Under the pieces are notes generated by a model. That model was not told where the DNA came from. It was given only the letters and a program-made list of their open reading frames with translations, and ran no database searches. This document shows, one piece after another, positions 1 to 7,785 of a stretch of DNA of 64,000 bases. Position 1 is the first letter of the stretch. Each line of letters opens with the position of its first letter. Position numbers and translations under genes: made by a program. The DNA is from Demequina aestuarii (GTDB taxonomy: Bacteria; Actinomycetota; Actinomycetes; Actinomycetales; Demequinaceae): positions 1,569,467-1,633,466 of the forward strand of contig NZ_BBRD01000001.1 in assembly GCF_000975095.1 (NCBI RefSeq), read 5' to 3'.

Positions 1-1277
1 TGGACCACGCCCTCCTGCTGGAGCTGGCCGATCCCTTTGCGGAACTGCTTGGAGCGGCCGGGATCCTTGGCGCGGCCTACGGCGAAGTGCTCGGGCGCGA
101 AGGCGGGCATCGGCGGGTACGCGACGTGCTTGCCGGACGGGTCGTAGATCGTGTCCCCCACCGCGAGAGAGCTGGCATTGACCAGGCCGACCACGTCGCC
201 CGGGTAGGCCCGCTCGACCGTCGAGCGCTCGCGGCCGAAGACGGACAGCGCGTACTTGGTGGCGAAGGGTCGCTTCGTGCGCGCGTGGGTGACGACCATG
301 CCCCGCTCGAACACTCCAGAGCACACACGGATGAACGCGACATGGTCGCGATGCTGCTTGTCCATCCCGGCCTGCATCTTGAACACGAAGCCACTGAACG
401 GGGTGTCGACGGGGCGGTCCTCGCCTGCCTCGTCGGGGCGCGGCAGGGCGGACGGGGCGAGGTCGATCACCACGTCGAGCAGCTGCTTGACGCCGATGTT
501 GCTGAGCGCGGCGCCGAACATGAGCGGGGTCGACTCTCCGCGGCGGAACGCCTCGCGGTCCACGGGCTCGAGCAGCTGCGCCTCCTCGTGGGCGGCCACG
601 TAATCGTCGCCGAGCTCACGGGCGGCCTCGTCGGCGTCGAGCACCGTCTCGACGGCGACGGCTGCGCCGCCGGGGGCGCGCTGGTAGGTGCGCACGCTGC
701 CGTCCGTCGGGTCCAGCAGGCCGGCGAACTGGCCCGCGACGCCGATGGGCCACGTCACGGGCGCGGGGCGCAGGCCGATGCGCTGCTCCAGCTCATCGCA
801 CAGGTCCAGCACCTCGCGGCCGGGGCGGTCCCACTTGTTCACGAACGTGATGACGGGCACGCCGCGGCGGCGGCACACGTCGAAGAGCTTGAGCGTCTGC
901 GGCTCGAGACCCTTGGCAGCATCGAGGAGCATCACGGCCGCGTCGACGGCCGTCAGCACCCGGTAGGTGTCCTCGGAGAAGTCGGCGTGGCCGGGGGTGT
1001 CGACAAGATTCACGATGTGGTCGCCGTAGGCGAACTGCAGCGCGGCGGACGTGATCGAGATGCCGCGCTTCTGCTCGACCTCCATCCAGTCCGACACCGT
1101 GCCCGCGCGGTCGCCCTTGCCGTGGACGGCGCCGGCCGATTCGATCGCGTGCGCGTGCAGCGCGAGGGCCTCGGTCAGGGTCGACTTTCCGGCGTCGGGG
1201 TGGGAGATGACGGCGATGCTGCGGCGGCGATCCGACTCCTGGGCCACGCTTCCCGCGTGGAGGACGGGCGCCGTCAC
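1..1277 (-). CDS. prfC: Peptide chain release factor 3 (RF3), C-terminus beyond window
   Basis: Translational GTPase that recycles RF1/RF2 from the ribosome after peptide release. About 425 codons are present; the C-terminus runs off the left edge. The G1 P-loop reads SHPDAGKST (residues about 25-33), followed by the RF3-type switch I, G3 DTPGH and G4 NKWD, then an EF-Tu-like domain 2. The GTG start at 1277 overlaps the stop of the merR gene as GTGA, so the two are probably translationally coupled. The start places about 24 residues before the P-loop segment, as in known RF3 proteins. Identity is firm; the coupling is inference. Confidence 0.95.
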   Translation of the reverse strand, partial: MTAPVLHAGSVAQESDRRRSIAVISHPDAGKSTLTEALALHAHAIESAGAVHGKGDRAGTVSDWMEVEQKRGISITSAALQFAYGDHIVNLVDTPGHADFSEDTYRVLTAVDAAVMLLDAAKGLEPQTLKLFDVCRRRGVPVITFVNKWDRPGREVLDLCDELEQRIGLRPAPVTWPIGVAGQFAGLLDPTDGSVRTYQRAPGGAAVAVETVLDADEAARELGDDYVAAHEEAQLLEPVDREAFRRGESTPLMFGAALSNIGVKQLLDVVIDLAPSALPRPDEAGEDRPVDTPFSGFVFKMQAGMDKQHRDHVAFIRVCSGVFERGMVVTHARTKRPFATKYALSVFGRERSTVERAYPGDVVGLVNASSLAVGDTIYDPSGKHVAYPPMPAFAPEHFAVGRAKDPGRSKQFRKGIGQLQQEGVV

Positions 1278-1702
1278 CGGTCCCGACCCGCGCTCTCGTG
1301 GTGTCGGGCCTGCTGACGGGATTCGCGCCGCAGGCTGTGCGCGAACTCCTCAGCGGTCTCGAGCTGCGACCGCAGGCTCGCGCAGCGCTCGTCGGCCGCG
1401 GCCTCGAACATGCCGAGTCGCTCGTGGGCGCTGGCGCGGGCGGCGGGCGCGAGGTCGTCGCGATCCAACTCGTCGAGCACGCCCAGCAGGTCGCGCATCT
1501 CGTCCAGGCTGAAGCCCAGCGGCTTCATCCGCTTGACGAGCATCAGGCGCGCGATGTCCGAATCGGTGTAGAGCCGGAACCCGCCGTGCGAGCGGGCGGA
1601 GGGCGTGATCAGGCCCACCTCTTCGTAATAGCGGATGGTGCGCAGCGACAGCCCGGTGCGCTCCGCCGCCTCGCCGATCTGCTTGTGGTCGTCCATGCTC
1701 AT
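1274..1702 (-). CDS. MerR-family transcriptional regulator
   Basis: 142-residue cytoplasmic DNA-binding protein. The N-terminal winged HTH is typical of MerR: the recognition region contains LSLRTIRYYEEVGLI and ends in GGFRLY, followed by a helical dimerisation part (LGFSLDEMRDLL). Only one Cys lies in the effector region, so there is no obvious metal site; the ligand is unknown. ATG 1702 is preceded by a short AGGG ribosome site, and a TAGGCT -10-like box lies at 1726-1721. The stop overlaps the start of prfC. A regulator placed directly before prfC is unusual and may simply be an insertion sharing the promoter. Confidence 0.88.
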   Translation of the reverse strand: MSMDDHKQIGEAAERTGLSLRTIRYYEEVGLITPSARSHGGFRLYTDSDIARLMLVKRMKPLGFSLDEMRDLLGVLDELDRDDLAPAARASAHERLGMFEAAADERCASLRSQLETAEEFAHSLRRESRQQARHHESAGRDR

Positions 1703-1902
1703 CCCTGTCGTCGACCCACTAGCCTATCCGCGACCGGCGCCCCGACTCGTCGCACTCATCGCGAGACGGCGCACCTCGCTCGCCGCTCCCGGGGCACAGA
1801 CGGTGTCGCCGCCGAGCGCCGCACGGTCATCTGCGGCGCCGGCACCGCCTGGCAGCAGCGCCGATGCGCGGGCCGGGGCCAGCGCGAGCCTCGCCCGCGC
1901 AC

Positions 1903-2331
1903 TCACTCCCCCTCGGAGGGGCCGAGCGAACCCTCCCCGTCGGCGAGATCCGCGAGCGCCGCCACCGCATCGGCCGCCCGCTCGCGCGGCACGAACACGT
2001 GATCGTGATGGAAGCCGGCCACCACATTGGCGGCGATCCCGGCGTCGGCCAGCGCTCCTGCGACGGCGGCGGTGAGCCCCACCGCCTCCAGCGCGGACTC
2101 GACGGTCAGCGTGAGGCGAGCGCTCGGGAAGGTGAACTCAAGGCCGTGACGCGATGCGGCGTCGATCGGGAGCACCAGGCTCCAGCCCTCGGCCTCGCGC
2201 ACGGTCGCGACCGCGTCGATGAGCGCTCCGGCAGCGGCGAGCCCCTCCATGGAGGCCCACACGTACGTCACGGGATCGAGTGCGGGACGCATGGTCGCGA
2301 TGAGGGTGTCGAGGTCGCGCTCGCCTGGCAT
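1903..2331 (-). CDS. ACT-domain protein (ACT_3/ACT_7 type)
   Basis: 142-residue protein starting at MPGERDLDTLI. It has the two-part ACT fold seen in the family formerly called DUF2241: an N-terminal strand segment with TYVWASM, a middle EGWSLVLP segment, and a C-terminal ACT unit with SALEAVGLTAAVAGALADAGI and FHHDHVFV. ACT domains bind small ligands, commonly amino acids, but the ligand here cannot be told from sequence. The open frame extends upstream to 2523, but the added residues are basic low-complexity, and ATG 2331 matches family length. It is divergent from the acetyltransferase that starts at 2463. Confidence 0.85.
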   Translation of the reverse strand: MPGERDLDTLIATMRPALDPVTYVWASMEGLAAAGALIDAVATVREAEGWSLVLPIDAASRHGLEFTFPSARLTLTVESALEAVGLTAAVAGALADAGIAANVVAGFHHDHVFVPRERAADAVAALADLADGEGSLGPSEGE

Positions 2332-2462
2332 GGCTCGAGCGTACCGACCGCGACGGCCGGGAGGCCATCGGTCCGGGCCGGAACGCGGCGGACACGCCGG
2401 AGGTCCCATACGCACGCCGATGCGGGGGCCTAGGTTGTGGGGAGCGACCACCTGGAGGAACT

Positions 2463-3077
2463 GTGACCGACCGAGCCGACATGCGAGCGAAGATGGCGGA
2501 GGTTCCCGTCGAGGATGCCGCACGCACCGAGTACGAGAAGCTCGCCGACGACGAGTGGTTCCGGTACCGTGCCGGCCCGGAGCTCGCCGACATGCAGCGC
2601 GCCACGATCGCCCGGCTGCGCGAGCTCGGCGGCCTGTACTTCGAGGACCCGGCGGCGGCGACGCGCATGCTCGAGGACCTCGTGGGCGAATGCGGGCCGG
2701 GGCTCGACTTCCGTCCGCCGATCTACCTTGAGTACAAGGAGCGGGTGCGGTTCGGCTCCAACGTCTTCATCAACGCGAACCTGATGATCCTCGGCAGCGG
2801 CATCGTGACCATCGGCGACAACGCGCTGATCGGCCCGGAGACCCGCTTCTACACCGTGAATCACGCCTTCGACGTCGAGCTTCGACGCGAGGGGTGGGAG
2901 CGTGCGTTCCCGATCACGCTCGAGCCCGACGTCTGGCTGGGCGGCTCCGTGGTGGTGTGCCCGGGCGTCACCATCGGTCGCGGCGCCGTCGTGGCCGCGG
3001 GCGCCGTGGTCACCAAGGATGTGCCGCCGGGCACGCTCGTCGCCGGCAACCCGGCCCGAGTGGTGCGCGAGCTGTAG
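2463..3077 (+). CDS. Maltose/galactoside O-acetyltransferase family protein
   Basis: 204-residue left-handed beta-helix acetyltransferase that would transfer acetyl from acetyl-CoA to a sugar hydroxyl. The N-terminal helical cap (DEWFRYRAGPEL) matches the Mac domain of Maa/LacA. Hexapeptide repeats follow (GSGIVTIGDNALIGP), the catalytic His lies in YTVNHAFD, and the end has GVTIGRGAVVAAGAVVTKDV and GNPARVVREL. The GTG start at 2463 has a good GGAGGAA ribosome site 2-8 nt upstream. Length is usual for the family. It stands alone, so the natural acceptor is unknown. Confidence 0.93.
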   Translation: MTDRADMRAKMAEVPVEDAARTEYEKLADDEWFRYRAGPELADMQRATIARLRELGGLYFEDPAAATRMLEDLVGECGPGLDFRPPIYLEYKERVRFGSNVFINANLMILGSGIVTIGDNALIGPETRFYTVNHAFDVELRREGWERAFPITLEPDVWLGGSVVVCPGVTIGRGAVVAAGAVVTKDVPPGTLVAGNPARVVREL

Positions 3078-3095
3078 ACACCGGCCGCTCGGGCG

Positions 3096-4214
3096 TCAGC
3101 TGCCCGTGGCCTTTCGATATCCGGCACCATCCTCCCGTCGGATGCGCTCCCAATGCGAACGCATCGGACCGTCGACTGAGGGCATCGTCGCGCGCCACGC
3201 GTAGCTGGTGGGCCACCGCCGGAACACCGGGATCACGGTCGTCACCGTGCGCATGAGCCACGGCAGCCCGCGCGGCCGCCATCGGCGCGTGACGGCGAGG
3301 TGGACCTCGGCGCGGTCGGCGGCACCCGCCACGGTCCAGGTTCCGCCCGTGAGGGTGCACCCGTCCACGCCGATGCGCCACTCGCCTGCGTGCTCGTCTC
3401 CCGCGTCGACGCGGCGCAGGTCGGGAAACGCCGGCCTGAACGCGATGCGCGCCACGGTGTCCCCCGTCGTCGCCGTGATGGCGCTCACTGCGGTGCCGTC
3501 ACGCGCCAGTTCGACGGAGCCGGGCCCTCCCGCCGTCGCGGGAGCGTCGAGGTCGCGGTTGACCTCGATGACGCGCAGGCCTGCGGCGTACTTGATGAGG
3601 TGACGGTGGTGAAGTGCGGCTCCGGGAAGGCGGCCGACGGACGCGTCGTCGCCGTCGATCCGGATCACCGGCTCGTGGTCGCGGACATCGCGCACCAGGT
3701 CGAACTGCGGCATCCACACCAGCATCAGCGACGTGGGCTGGTCGATGCCGTCGCCCACGGGCGCCAGCAGCGCCCCGCGCCGGCGGGGGCGACCGTCACG
3801 GTCGTCGATCACGATCTCGACGGGGCGTCCGTCGACGTCCGTGAACGCCACGTGAGCGGTGACGCCGTCCTCGGCCACCTCGAGAGCCGCGGCCGCGAAC
3901 TTGGTCTCGTTCCACGATCGCAGTCCGCCGCCTATTCCGAACATCCTGCGGTCCAGTCGAAGACCGGGCTCGACGTAGTAGTCGATGGTGCGATCAGCAC
4001 GGCGGCTGAGGAACGCCACCATGCCGGTGCCGTGCTCGGAATCGTCGAAGCGCTGGACCTCGAAGCCGTCATAGAGAGGATGGTCGGCGAGCTCGGCGTT
4101 GAGCATCGCCGCCATCTCATTCATGCGGAGGGACATGGGACACACCGGTGCGGCGTGCGGTGGGGGCGCACTCTCGCGCTCACCCACGCTGTCGTGGTCA
4201 CTCCTGGCGGTCAC
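3096..4214 (-). CDS. Hypothetical protein, 372 aa
   Basis: Not recognised. A soluble, beta-rich looking protein with no signal peptide and no clear membrane segment. Conserved-looking patches include YDGFEVQRFDD, DYYVEPGLRLDRRMFGIGGG, EPVIRIDGDDA and a basic, Trp-rich end (WRPRGLPWLMRT, FRRWPTSYAW). The GTG start at 4214 is preceded by GAGGGAG at ordinary spacing; a shorter form from ATG 4136 lacks any ribosome site. It is divergent from the CNNM gene pair, with about 300 bp of shared upstream DNA. GC3 bias supports it as real. Confidence 0.75.
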   Translation of the reverse strand: MTARSDHDSVGERESAPPPHAAPVCPMSLRMNEMAAMLNAELADHPLYDGFEVQRFDDSEHGTGMVAFLSRRADRTIDYYVEPGLRLDRRMFGIGGGLRSWNETKFAAAALEVAEDGVTAHVAFTDVDGRPVEIVIDDRDGRPRRRGALLAPVGDGIDQPTSLMLVWMPQFDLVRDVRDHEPVIRIDGDDASVGRLPGAALHHRHLIKYAAGLRVIEVNRDLDAPATAGGPGSVELARDGTAVSAITATTGDTVARIAFRPAFPDLRRVDAGDEHAGEWRIGVDGCTLTGGTWTVAGAADRAEVHLAVTRRWRPRGLPWLMRTVTTVIPVFRRWPTSYAWRATMPSVDGPMRSHWERIRREDGAGYRKATGS

Positions 4215-4510
4215 GGCGCTCCCTCGGACTGCGACTCGCTCTCGACGTTAGCCTCTCGCCAGCGGAGCCGCGCAGGACTTAGGTCACGCCTGCCGGGCGG
4301 CCTCCGCCCGCCTGCGGCGATGCCGCGCGGGCGAGACCATTTCACGTACAATCCCTCCATGCCCGACGGCCATAGTCCTGAGCGCCGGCCCGCGGTGTCG
4401 CCCTTGGCGAGCACTCGCGGCCCGGCGCCTACTCCCGACCATTCCCGCGCTGTGTCCCCCGCCTCGGCGAGCCAGGCACCCGCAGGGCACGACCGCATCG
4501 GCCCGGTGTC
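4215..4510. promoter_or_regulatory. Divergent intergenic region with structured leader of the CNNM genes
   Basis: This 296-bp gap lies between the hypothetical gene and the CNNM gene. A TACAAT -10-like box at 4347-4352 would start a transcript with roughly 150 nt of leader. The leader contains a long imperfect hairpin at 4382-4428: arms GCGCCGG and CCGGCGC at the base, CCGCG/CGCGG in the middle and TCGCC/GGCGA at the tip. A smaller perfect 7-bp hairpin sits at 4294-4310. I do not recognise an M-box, yybP-ykoY or other known riboswitch class. Confidence 0.4.
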
Positions 4511-6025
4511 ATGATCGAAGCGTGGCTGCTCCTGCTGCTCGTGATCGTGCTCATCGGTCTCAACGCACTGTTCGTCGCCGCTGAGTTCGCGTTCGTCACG
4601 GTCGACCGTCCCGCGGTCGACAAGGCCGCCGCCTCGGGCGACAAGCACGCCGCGTCGCTCAAGGCGGCGCTGAAGAAGCTCTCGACTGAACTCTCCGGCG
4701 CCCAGCTGGGCATCACGGTGACGAGCCTTCTCGTGGGATTCATTGCGGAGCCATCCATCGCAACGCTGCTGCGGGGACCCCTCCAGACCCTGGGCGTGCC
4801 CGAGGGATCGGCCCTCGCGGTGTCGTTCACGGTCGCATTCATCATTGCGACCTCGACCCAGATGATCTTCGGCGAGCTGGTGCCCAAGAACTGGGCCATC
4901 GCCGAACCGATGCGCATCGGCCGCGCGGTCGCCGGCGCCAACCGTGGGTTCACCTGGTTCATGGGACCACTCATCCGCGTGCTCAATGGCAGCGCCAACC
5001 GCATCGTGCGCGCCCTCGGCATCGAGCCGCGCGAGGAGCTCGCCTCAGCGAGGTCGGCGCAGGAGCTCGAGTCGCTCGCGGAGCGCTCGGCGGCGCAGGG
5101 CACGCTCGAGCCCCGGGTGGCCCGCAGGCTCGCCCGCGCCTCCGAGATGAAGGACACCACCGCCTCCGACGCCATGACGCCGCGCACGCGCGTGCAGTTC
5201 CTGGACGCCGACGACACCGTGGTCGAGCTGCTGCAGCTCGCGTCCAAGACGGGACACGCACGGTTCCCCGTCATCGGCGAGAGCGTGGACGACATCATCG
5301 GCGTGGCCCACTTCAAGGCCGGCCTCGCCGTGCCGGTGCGACAGCGCAAGTCGACGACCATGCGGGACATCTGCCTGCCCGTGGACTCCGTCCCGTCCAC
5401 CATGCCGCTGAGCTCGGTGCTCGACGCGCTGCGCAAGGGCTCGCAGGTGGCGCTCGTGGTCGACGAGTACGGCGGCACCGACGGCGTCGTGACGCTCGAG
5501 GACCTGGTCGAAGAGATCGTGGGCGAGATCGAGGACGAGCAGGACCGTCCGGTGTCGCGCTTTCGCCGCATCGGTGAGCGCCGCTGGTCCCTGTCCGGAC
5601 TGCTGAGGCCCGACGAGGCAGGCGACATCATGCACCTCGACATGCCCGATGCGCGCGAGTCCGACACCCTCGGCGGCCTCATCACCGAGCACCTCGAGCG
5701 GTTCCCGCGCGTGGGCGATGAGATCGAGGTCGAGGCGCGCGACGAGGACCACCGGGACGAGGACGACATCCCCACCCAGGTGGTCGTGCGCATGACGGTC
5801 ACGCGTCTCGACGGCCATCGAGTGGACCGACTCATCGTCGAGGCGCTCCCACCCGAGGACGGCGACGAGGACGGCAACGGCGGCGGGCGTGGACGCGAGG
5901 GCCTGCGCGACAGCATGCGCGGCCGCCGCGGCGAGGGCCGCCACGACGACGACGGCCACCCGGAGGCCGATGCCGACGGAGCGCGTGCCGCCTCGGCCAC
6001 TGGCTCGGAGGGCACCCATGCCTGA
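4511..6025 (+). CDS. CNNM/CorC-type transmembrane protein (hemolysin family), paralogue 1
   Basis: 504-residue inner-membrane protein of the DUF21-CBS-CorC_HlyC type, linked in characterised members to Mg/Co or Na-coupled metal efflux. The first membrane segment (residues 2-25) contains LIGLNALFVAAEFAF; the DUF21 core includes the conserved MIFGELVPKNWAIA. A CBS pair follows (SDAMTPRTRVQFLD; VDEYGGTDGVVTLEDLVEEIVGEI), then the transporter-associated C-terminal domain, and a long acidic/Arg-rich tail. It overlaps the second paralogue by 8 bp, so both are one operon. The substrate is not proven. Confidence 0.9.
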   Translation: MIEAWLLLLLVIVLIGLNALFVAAEFAFVTVDRPAVDKAAASGDKHAASLKAALKKLSTELSGAQLGITVTSLLVGFIAEPSIATLLRGPLQTLGVPEGSALAVSFTVAFIIATSTQMIFGELVPKNWAIAEPMRIGRAVAGANRGFTWFMGPLIRVLNGSANRIVRALGIEPREELASARSAQELESLAERSAAQGTLEPRVARRLARASEMKDTTASDAMTPRTRVQFLDADDTVVELLQLASKTGHARFPVIGESVDDIIGVAHFKAGLAVPVRQRKSTTMRDICLPVDSVPSTMPLSSVLDALRKGSQVALVVDEYGGTDGVVTLEDLVEEIVGEIEDEQDRPVSRFRRIGERRWSLSGLLRPDEAGDIMHLDMPDARESDTLGGLITEHLERFPRVGDEIEVEARDEDHRDEDDIPTQVVVRMTVTRLDGHRVDRLIVEALPPEDGDEDGNGGGRGREGLRDSMRGRRGEGRHDDDGHPEADADGARAASATGSEGTHA

Positions 6026-7070
6026 CTATCTCGCGATTCTCATCGCCATCGCGCTGCTGCTGGGCAACGCGTTCTTCGTCGGCGCCGAGTTCGCGCTGAT
6101 CTCGGCGCGGCGCACGCAGATCGAGCCGCGCGCGGCCGAGGGCTCCTATCCCGCTCGCATCACCGTGCGCGCCATGGAGAAGGTGTCGCTCATGATGGCC
6201 GGCGCGCAGTTGGGCATCACCATGTGTTCGCTTGGCCTCGGTGCCATCGGCGAGCCGGCGGTGGCGCACCAGCTCGAGAAGCCCCTGGACGCGATCGGCG
6301 TGACGGGGCCGTGGCTCCACGGCATCGCGTTCACCATCGCGCTCGCCATCGTGGTCTCGCTCCACATGGTGCTCGGCGAGATGGTGCCCAAGAACATCGC
6401 AATCGCGGGACCGGAGCGGTCCGCCATCCTGCTCGGCCCCCCGCTCTACCTCATCGTGACCATCCTCAAGCCGCTCATCTGGCTGTTGAACGCCGTGTCG
6501 AACACCGTGCTGCGGGCGCTCAAGGTGGATCCGACGGAGGAGGTCGCGTCGGCATTCAATGCGGACCAGGTCGCCGCCTTCGTGGCGCAGTCCCGCCAGG
6601 AGGGACTGCTGGACGAGGAGTCGCACCGCGTCATGACGGGGTCGATCTCGTTGTCCTTCGAGACCGTGCGCGACGTCCTGACGCCGCGCTCCGAGCTCGT
6701 GACGCTGCCGGTCGACGTCACGCCGCAGCGCGCCCAGAAGGAGTGCGTGAAGACGGGTTTCTCACGCTTCCCGCTGGTGGGCGACGACGGTGAATACGTC
6801 GGTTACCTGCACCTCAAGGACTTTGTCAGCGTCGAGCGGGGACACGCCACCAAGCCGATCCCCGACGATGCCGTGAGGCCGTTGTCGTTCATCCCTGCGG
6901 ACGCGTCGCTCGAGGAGGCGCTGACCGCGATGCAGGCGCGAGGCGCCCACATCGCGCTGGTGCGTGACGACGACGGGAACGTGGTGGGAGCGGCGATGCT
7001 CGAGGACGTCATCGAGCGTCTGGTGGGCGAGGTCGTGGACGCGGGCCAGGTCGTGGTCGCCGAGAGCTGA
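6018..7070 (+). CDS. CNNM/CorC-type transmembrane protein, paralogue 2
   Basis: 350 residues from ATG 6018 (MPDYLAILI), preceded by GGAGGG; the open frame upstream belongs to the previous gene's tail region. It has DUF21 membrane segments (LLLGNAFFVGAEFAL, MVLGEMVPKNIAIAG) and a CBS pair (VRDVLTPRSELV; DDDGNVVGAAMLEDVIERLVGEV). It lacks the C-terminal CorC_HlyC domain present in paralogue 1, so it is the short type. The 8-bp overlap with paralogue 1 suggests a coupled, possibly heteromeric pair, an arrangement common in actinobacteria. Confidence 0.9.
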   Translation: MPDYLAILIAIALLLGNAFFVGAEFALISARRTQIEPRAAEGSYPARITVRAMEKVSLMMAGAQLGITMCSLGLGAIGEPAVAHQLEKPLDAIGVTGPWLHGIAFTIALAIVVSLHMVLGEMVPKNIAIAGPERSAILLGPPLYLIVTILKPLIWLLNAVSNTVLRALKVDPTEEVASAFNADQVAAFVAQSRQEGLLDEESHRVMTGSISLSFETVRDVLTPRSELVTLPVDVTPQRAQKECVKTGFSRFPLVGDDGEYVGYLHLKDFVSVERGHATKPIPDDAVRPLSFIPADASLEEALTAMQARGAHIALVRDDDGNVVGAAMLEDVIERLVGEVVDAGQVVVAES

Positions 7071-7214
7071 CGCTCTGACCGGTCGGCCCTCCTGACCTCC
7101 TGACCTGCGGGCCCTGCGCGGCCGTGGGACGGCCAACAGTCGCCCCGTGAGCATTCCCGTGTTCCCTGGATCGCCTCCCCGCAGTGGGGCGGAGCTGCGC
7201 ACGAGGACCACAGC

Positions 7215-7373
7215 GTGCGGTGGCAGAGCCGGTCGCCGTTCGGTCAGTTCACCATGGTCGTCATCGGGCCCGATGCCCCCGCCCTCGCGGTGCAGATCAT
7301 GGTCGATACGCTCGAGGAGCCCGACGTGGACCCTGACTGTCGTCAGCTCGACTGCGGGATCCCCTGCGGCTGA
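7215..7373 (+). CDS. Small hypothetical protein, 52 aa
   Basis: Reading frame GTG 7215 to TGA 7373, starting VRWQSRSPFGQFTM and ending DCRQLDCGIPCG. About 88% of codons end in G or C, matching real genes in this window, and a GAGGA lies 7 nt before the GTG. The C-terminus carries three Cys, which could bind metal or form disulphides. No family is recognised. It sits alone in an otherwise empty 335-bp gap between the CNNM operon and the converging small membrane gene. Confidence 0.4.
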   Translation: MRWQSRSPFGQFTMVVIGPDAPALAVQIMVDTLEEPDVDPDCRQLDCGIPCG

Positions 7374-7405
7374 GCCCGCGGTCACCGGCCGCGCCGAGCG
7401 GGCGG

Positions 7406-7657
7406 TCAGCCCTTGGAACGCCTGAAGGCGCCGCGGCCGGCCGAGGTCAGCACGATGCGGTCCACCTTGCGGTTCGCCAGGCGGTAGATCACGTAGATGA
7501 GCCAAAGCCCACCCGTGAGCAGCACCAGGATCGAGTTCCAGAACCACCCCATGCGGCGGGTGCGCACCAGCACCACCTGCGACCGTGTGCGGGACTCGAC
7601 GCCGTAGCCGCGTGAGACATAGCTCGCAACCTCGGCGTCCATCGCCTTGTTCGTCAT
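7406..7657 (-). CDS. Small membrane protein, 83 aa
   Basis: Begins MTNKAMDAEVASYVSRGYGVESR, with an amphipathic N-terminus and one strong hydrophobic stretch (FWNSILVLLTGGLWLIYVIY, about residues 40-59) followed by a basic tail. GAGGAGG precedes the ATG. It overlaps the stop of the MetS-like gene as ATGA, making it the third gene of the transporter operon. Similar small proteins of unknown role occur in actinobacteria; a function linked to the importer is only inferred from position. Confidence 0.7.
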   Translation of the reverse strand: MTNKAMDAEVASYVSRGYGVESRTRSQVVLVRTRRMGWFWNSILVLLTGGLWLIYVIYRLANRKVDRIVLTSAGRGAFRRSKG

Positions 7658-7785
7658 GATGCCTCCTCGTCGTCGAAGGGCATCGGGTTGCCACGATGCC
7701 GTCCCAACCACACTACCGACGTCACGAGCCCACCCCAGATCACGGCGGCCGTGACGATCAGCAGTGCCCACGCATCGGCGCTCAT
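7654..7785 (-). CDS. MetS-like small subunit of NSS-family methionine/alanine importer
   Basis: 43-residue single-pass membrane protein: MSADAWALLIVTAAVIWGGL is the hydrophobic part, then VTSVVWLGRHRG and a short acidic tail. In Corynebacterium MetPS, a similarly tiny protein with the WGG motif is required with the large NSS subunit for methionine and alanine uptake. Here the ATG overlaps the TGA of the large transporter gene (ATGA), and its own TGA overlaps the next ATG, so all three are translationally coupled. Substrate is inferred from the family. Confidence 0.8.
   Translation of the reverse strand: MSADAWALLIVTAAVIWGGLVTSVVWLGRHRGNPMPFDDEEAS

Noticed and set aside
87-1316. 409-codon plus-strand open frame
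   Set aside because: Antisense to prfC, which has all GTPase motifs.
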